This document shows, one piece after another, positions 59,499 to 64,000 of a stretch of DNA of 64,000 nt. The DNA lies in assembly GCF_017562075.2 (NCBI RefSeq), contig NC_054083.1, positions 16,799,141-16,863,140 on the forward strand, written 5' to 3'. The stretch comes from Anopheles merus (taxonomy: Eukaryota; Arthropoda; Insecta; Diptera; Culicidae). Position 1 is the first letter of the stretch. Every line of letters begins with the position of its first letter. Made by a program: the position numbers and the translations under genes. Below the pieces are notes generated by a model. The model ran no database searches and was not told where the DNA came from. It saw only the letters and a list, made by a program, of their open reading frames with translations.

Positions 59499-62400
59499 TG
59501 CCAAGGAACGACCCCGGGACGGAAAACTTCAACACCGTACACCAGCTGCAAACTGACGAACGTTTTTGCTCGCTCACAATGAGCGCACTGAGGCTTTGAA
59601 ATTTGACATTCGGACCGCACGAAGGACATCTTTCCGCAGTGATTAAAGCACTGTTGTATTTTTTTCTGCCTTCCAGAACGTTAAACCAAATGAAATGGTG
59701 CCCGAAACAGCTCCCCCGAATGCACTTGTCACCAGAATGGGGGACTCCTTCCCTCCCCCTGCTCACTGATTAGGCTATGCAAATTTGGCAAAATCCAATG
59801 CGCGAGAAATTACGCGTGCTGGCGTCCCGTGATAAATGGCGCTCATAAATTCATCCGCCGGGCGGCGCTCTGCATGTGAAATTAAAAACAAAGCCAGGCC
59901 CCAATTTCGGTGCATCGATCTGAATCGGCTTGGGCGATTAGTTTTGGGCTCGCCGTCCACCGTCCTCCACCACCACCAGTGCTTGTTAGTTATGCGTGTG
60001 ATAATACAAATTCTACCATTTGCATCCAACGCCAGTGCAAGCCGGGAAGGCGGTAAGCGTTGCGTGCATCCGGGGATAATATCTGCCGCTCCGGATCATC
60101 TGGGCTGGAAGCGCTCTCCGGACGGTGGACGGATTTGTTGAGCGCGCCACCCATATCATTGTTGTTCCCTCGTCATCGTCATTGCGGTCCCTCCCTCCTC
60201 CACACCACACGGTTACGATAATTGAAATTTTCCACTAAATTATTCAGCAGCACAATCCAACACCGTGCGTCTGTCTCTGTGTGCAGTGAAACGCACGTAC
60301 ATAATTATGATACGGATATCTGGAGCGGCAGCGAGCGCGTAAATCAATAGGCTTGATGCCAGATTTCACCGTCCAAAAAGGCCGCCGGACCTCTCGAGCG
60401 CGTTTTCCTTCAAAGGCACACCCGTGCCACACACACACACACACAGCGCAAAAGCCTAATCCGTGCAGCAAAACCGTACCGCCGCGACACTCCCGGGCAT
60501 GGCAAATTTGAATTCGATGAAATATTTGCATAATACATAAAATAATTCAACACCGCTTCATCGTCCCGTGCGTACCGCGTGTTGTGTTGAATAAAGCCTT
60601 AACTCGATTCCGAAGCGCTCTTCCGAGCCGCCCAGAGGAGGGTGTGTCCCAGGTGTGTTTTAAAAGCATAATCACCATTGCACAATGGTAGCACGGTGCT
60701 CCCGGCTGGTGTTTGGTCCTGAGACCAGAGAAGCAGGGAGGGCTGCCGTGCTTGGGAAATTGATTTCATTGAGAGCATAATTTGTTGGCTTCGGACGTGT
60801 CGCTATCGCTGTCCTCCGCACGGCCAGCCGACCAGAAAAACCGACCGATATGAATTGCCTTCCCTTCTCCCTGGCGCTGTGCTGGCCACTTCTAGGCAAA
60901 GCGGCAGCATATTGCCACCCAAGTTGCGATTTACCCGTGCACAGCAAAACGCTTCTGGGGGCACCGGTGCTGGCTACTGCCCGGACACTGATAGGACGGT
61001 CGAGCCGAAGGAAATGAGTGTGAAACTAAATTGAATGATTTATCTTTCCGGTGCTGCTAGGGGCGCAAGCGAGGCTGGAAGCGAGGTGCACAGGAATATA
61101 TATTCCGACCGATCAACCATAAAGCCCCGGTCGGATCATCAACCCAAGGCGGGGCGGTGTGGAGGACGGCCCAAAACGGTTGCTTTACGTCTGTCAATCA
61201 AAAGGGAAAATGGTGGATGGCGCTAGGAAAGACGAAGGAAGGCGCAAAACAGAAATCACTACCATCCTTCCATCATTTCCCGTGCGAGCAAAAAAGAGTG
61301 GCCGCATGTGGCAGATGAAGATTCCGTACCGATTCCGTTCGTTAGTTGGGTTTCCCTCTTCCCTCTGCTCGCTACGATCTCAATGGAATGAAGTGTGAAA
61401 AAAATCACATAATCTTTCCTTCAATCCGCCTTGTGCCACGCCGAGAAGCCGGGCTGGAAAAGCTGGCACCGGAAAACCCACAGGAAGGTTGTGTGTGTGG
61501 GGAGTAGGACTACGAAGAAAGTGTCAGAAATGCTAAACAAAAAACACACACACACGCGCACCGACCCGTGTATAGGCCTTATCCACAATCACCTTCGGCA
61601 ACCGAGGGCGACCAGGAAGAAGAGCAAAAAAAGGCCCCGCTTATCTCGAAAGCAACATTCCTCGCCACACCATGTTCCCCGCATGGCAAGCAACAGGAGC
61701 AACCGTAGCAGCGGCATCTAGGCGCAACAGACGAACCTTCAAACTCGAAGGAGCAGCGGCAGATACGAAAAAGAGAAAGAGAGTGAAAAAATACATCAAA
61801 AAATAGGAAAAGAAAAAAATGAAACAACCCGGGCAGCTTCTGCTTTTCACAAGGCCGGCTTACATAATTTATGTTGCGTAGCTACCATTTCGAGTGATAA
61901 GACTGCGGATATTGCAAATGCTTCGCCCTATAGTTCTGTGTGTAGCAGGAAACCGAAAAAAAAATGGAAACACACACACACAGAAGAACGCGTTCCAGCA
62001 CAAAGAAATGGTATTGCGATCAAAGCTCTAGCCGAGTTGCTGCTGCCAGTACTCTGTGCTCGTCCTTACTTAGCAAATACCTCGTCTATTGGCGAGCAGC
62101 AGCTCCCGATGCCCGTTTACATATGTTGCCCTACCCCCTCCCCCCGGGCTTGCGTGCTCTTGCCCGGAATGGGGAGATTTTGATGGCCGAGAACAAAAGT
62201 TTCCCCAAAATCCATCCAAAACACCTCCGAACACGGGAGCGGGTAGTGGCATTTGAGGGTTTGTACAAAAAAAAAAAGAACCATTCCTTCCATGCCATTT
62301 CGTTTCGGAGGAGTTTTCCTTTTTTCAGGGTGTGTGTGTGTTTGATATGTCGTTGGCCTAGAGGCCCGATTTTGGGTTAGAGGCCTTGGAAAAGAATTAC

Positions 62401-62798
62401 CGCCGAGCATTCCAAAGACGGGGAGGAGGGATAGGTGGGCGGTGGGGCAGATTGGCAGATCGTTCCCAAAAACAGCAGATGCTTTCGTTCCGTATCATTG
62501 CCCGGTATCGGATGCCGGCTTCACCCAATCCCAGCAGCATCAGTTGACCAACGCTCACCTCACTGCTCTTCTGGCACGCACGGATGAGCAGCGCACCACT
62601 TGCCCGGGAAGGAAGAGGGAGGAAATGACCATAAACTCAAGCACACGACGAAGCAATAGGGGCAACAAAAGAAAGCAAAAACACACGCATACAAGGCGAC
62701 CTCTCAAGGAATGAGGAAAAAAACTCTCTCCCAATCTTCAAGCAGGCCTCCCCTGAAGAAAAGATCGAAACATTATTGGTACATAGAGGTGCTCTGCT

Positions 62799-62801
<3 letters not shown>

Positions 62802-62844
<43 letters not shown>
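62802..62844. repeat. (GT)n microsatellite, about 43 bp
   Basis: A pure GT tract in non-coding DNA. A short CA tract lies nearby at about 63078-63096. Confidence 0.96.
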
Positions 62845-62845
<1 letters not shown>

Positions 62846-64000
62846 CTTCCCATCCTGATGACACTTATGAGATTGTGGAAAATGGCCTGGAAAGGCTGGA
62901 CAACAACAACAGCAGCAAAAAAACCGGACACGATCAACGCAAGTTCAAAGGTACGTTATAGCAAAAACAAACAAACAGTTGAGATTAGAGGAGGAAAAAC
63001 ACCACCAACAAGATCAACGTGGTATATTTTCCCGTAGTGGTGCGTAGTACAATCATGATTTAGACGACGACTTACATACACACACACACACACACCCACT
63101 CATACACAAAAAAACGCATTCAATTTCCTCCCGGACTGTGTTATTCTAATGGAGGAATGTGTCACTTCAAGGAAGCATCATCAAGCTAACAAGCAAAGCC
63201 TCTCGGTGTACGACACTCTCCCTGCGACTCACCTTCGGCAGCTTCCACCCAGGATGACGTGGAAAGGACGTGCACGCGCACCGTGGTACATTTGCTAAAT
63301 TGCACGAAGAGTGCCCCGTGGACAGGGATATGGTGTCACATATGGTGCGTAGATTGGTGCGGTGATTTACGGCCCGGACGACAACACCGAGGCGAAGCTC
63401 AGCTGCCACTTAGCGTTCGACAGCCGGCCGGATGGCCAAGGGCCCACGCATTCCCCTTTTCGCACCGCTCAGACCTAGGCCAGGAAAGATTTACTGTGCA
63501 AATCCGTGTTTTTTTCGCCCCCGTGCGGCATTAGCTTTTCTTTTTCCGTTGTCAATGTCTGTACCCCAAACTTGCTGTTTGTGTGTTCTTGTGAATCTAT
63601 TTTTGCCCCGCTCCCCTCCGTTCGATTGAGTTCGAGTGTAATGACACGAAACGGATGTCCGAAACGTCCGAAGAAGCTGGGAAATTCATCAAAGCGGCTA
63701 CTGAGGGTGCAGCTGGGTTTTTTCGACTGCCCCATTTTGCCAACCGAAGCGATGATTGAAATGACCTGTAAACGATCGTCGGAACAGGTAAACTGTGCTT
63801 TAATTTTAATTTTATTACTGCAATTAATTTATGCACCTTAAACCCTTCGCTCACACACACACATATACAGCACAGCAGTGTGCAGTTTTTGCTGCCGACG
63901 GCCCAACATCTTGATAGCACGCTTGATGATTGCACCCAGATAGTGATCGTGGCCGTTTAATGGGAATGTTTCATAATTTTTACTGCACCACATGAGGCGT

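Overview
This window looks like nuclear DNA of a dipteran insect, most likely an anopheline mosquito. The evidence is one clear insect SoxC-class gene with long glutamine and serine runs, a tRNA-derived SINE that resembles the mosquito SINE200 family, very frequent (CA)n/(GT)n microsatellites, and mostly non-coding DNA of moderate GC. The species is inferred. There is no sign of bacterial operons, CRISPR arrays or plasmid functions.

The only confident protein-coding sequence is one large minus-strand exon at 28043-29992. It carries almost all of a Sox14/SoxC transcription factor: the complete HMG box, poly-Ser and poly-Gln regions, a SUMO consensus and the conserved C-terminal tail. A splice acceptor lies directly upstream of it (at higher coordinates), so at least one further 5' exon exists. 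I could not find that exon. The 34 kb from 29993 to 64000 is therefore intron and/or 5' flank, rich in microsatellites and AT-rich regulatory-looking islands.

On the 3' side (lower coordinates) a pyrimidine-rich stretch at about 27.1-28.04 kb fits the 3' UTR. From about 24.6 down to 15.2 kb the plus strand is persistently T-rich, so the minus strand is A-rich. This would fit a very long extended 3' UTR or a separate minus-strand non-coding transcript. Between the two lies a stretch of ordinary composition (24.6-27.1 kb) with one uncharacterised 129-codon minus-strand ORF.

The first 15 kb is non-coding. It holds a SINE (about 5.66-5.75 kb), two very long dinucleotide repeats, and a complete 1.09 kb DNA transposon (10773-11863) with perfect 22-bp terminal inverted repeats and a decayed PIF/Harbinger-like transposase fragment. 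A 259-bp hAT-like MITE sits at 22605-22863. A second tRNA-like Pol III promoter pair is at about 44.97-45.01 kb.

I did not find a convincing new biological system. The points most worth checking are two substitutions at normally invariant HMG-box positions, the possible extended 3' UTR, the degraded Harbinger-like element inserted into a short tandem repeat, and the small unknown ORF.
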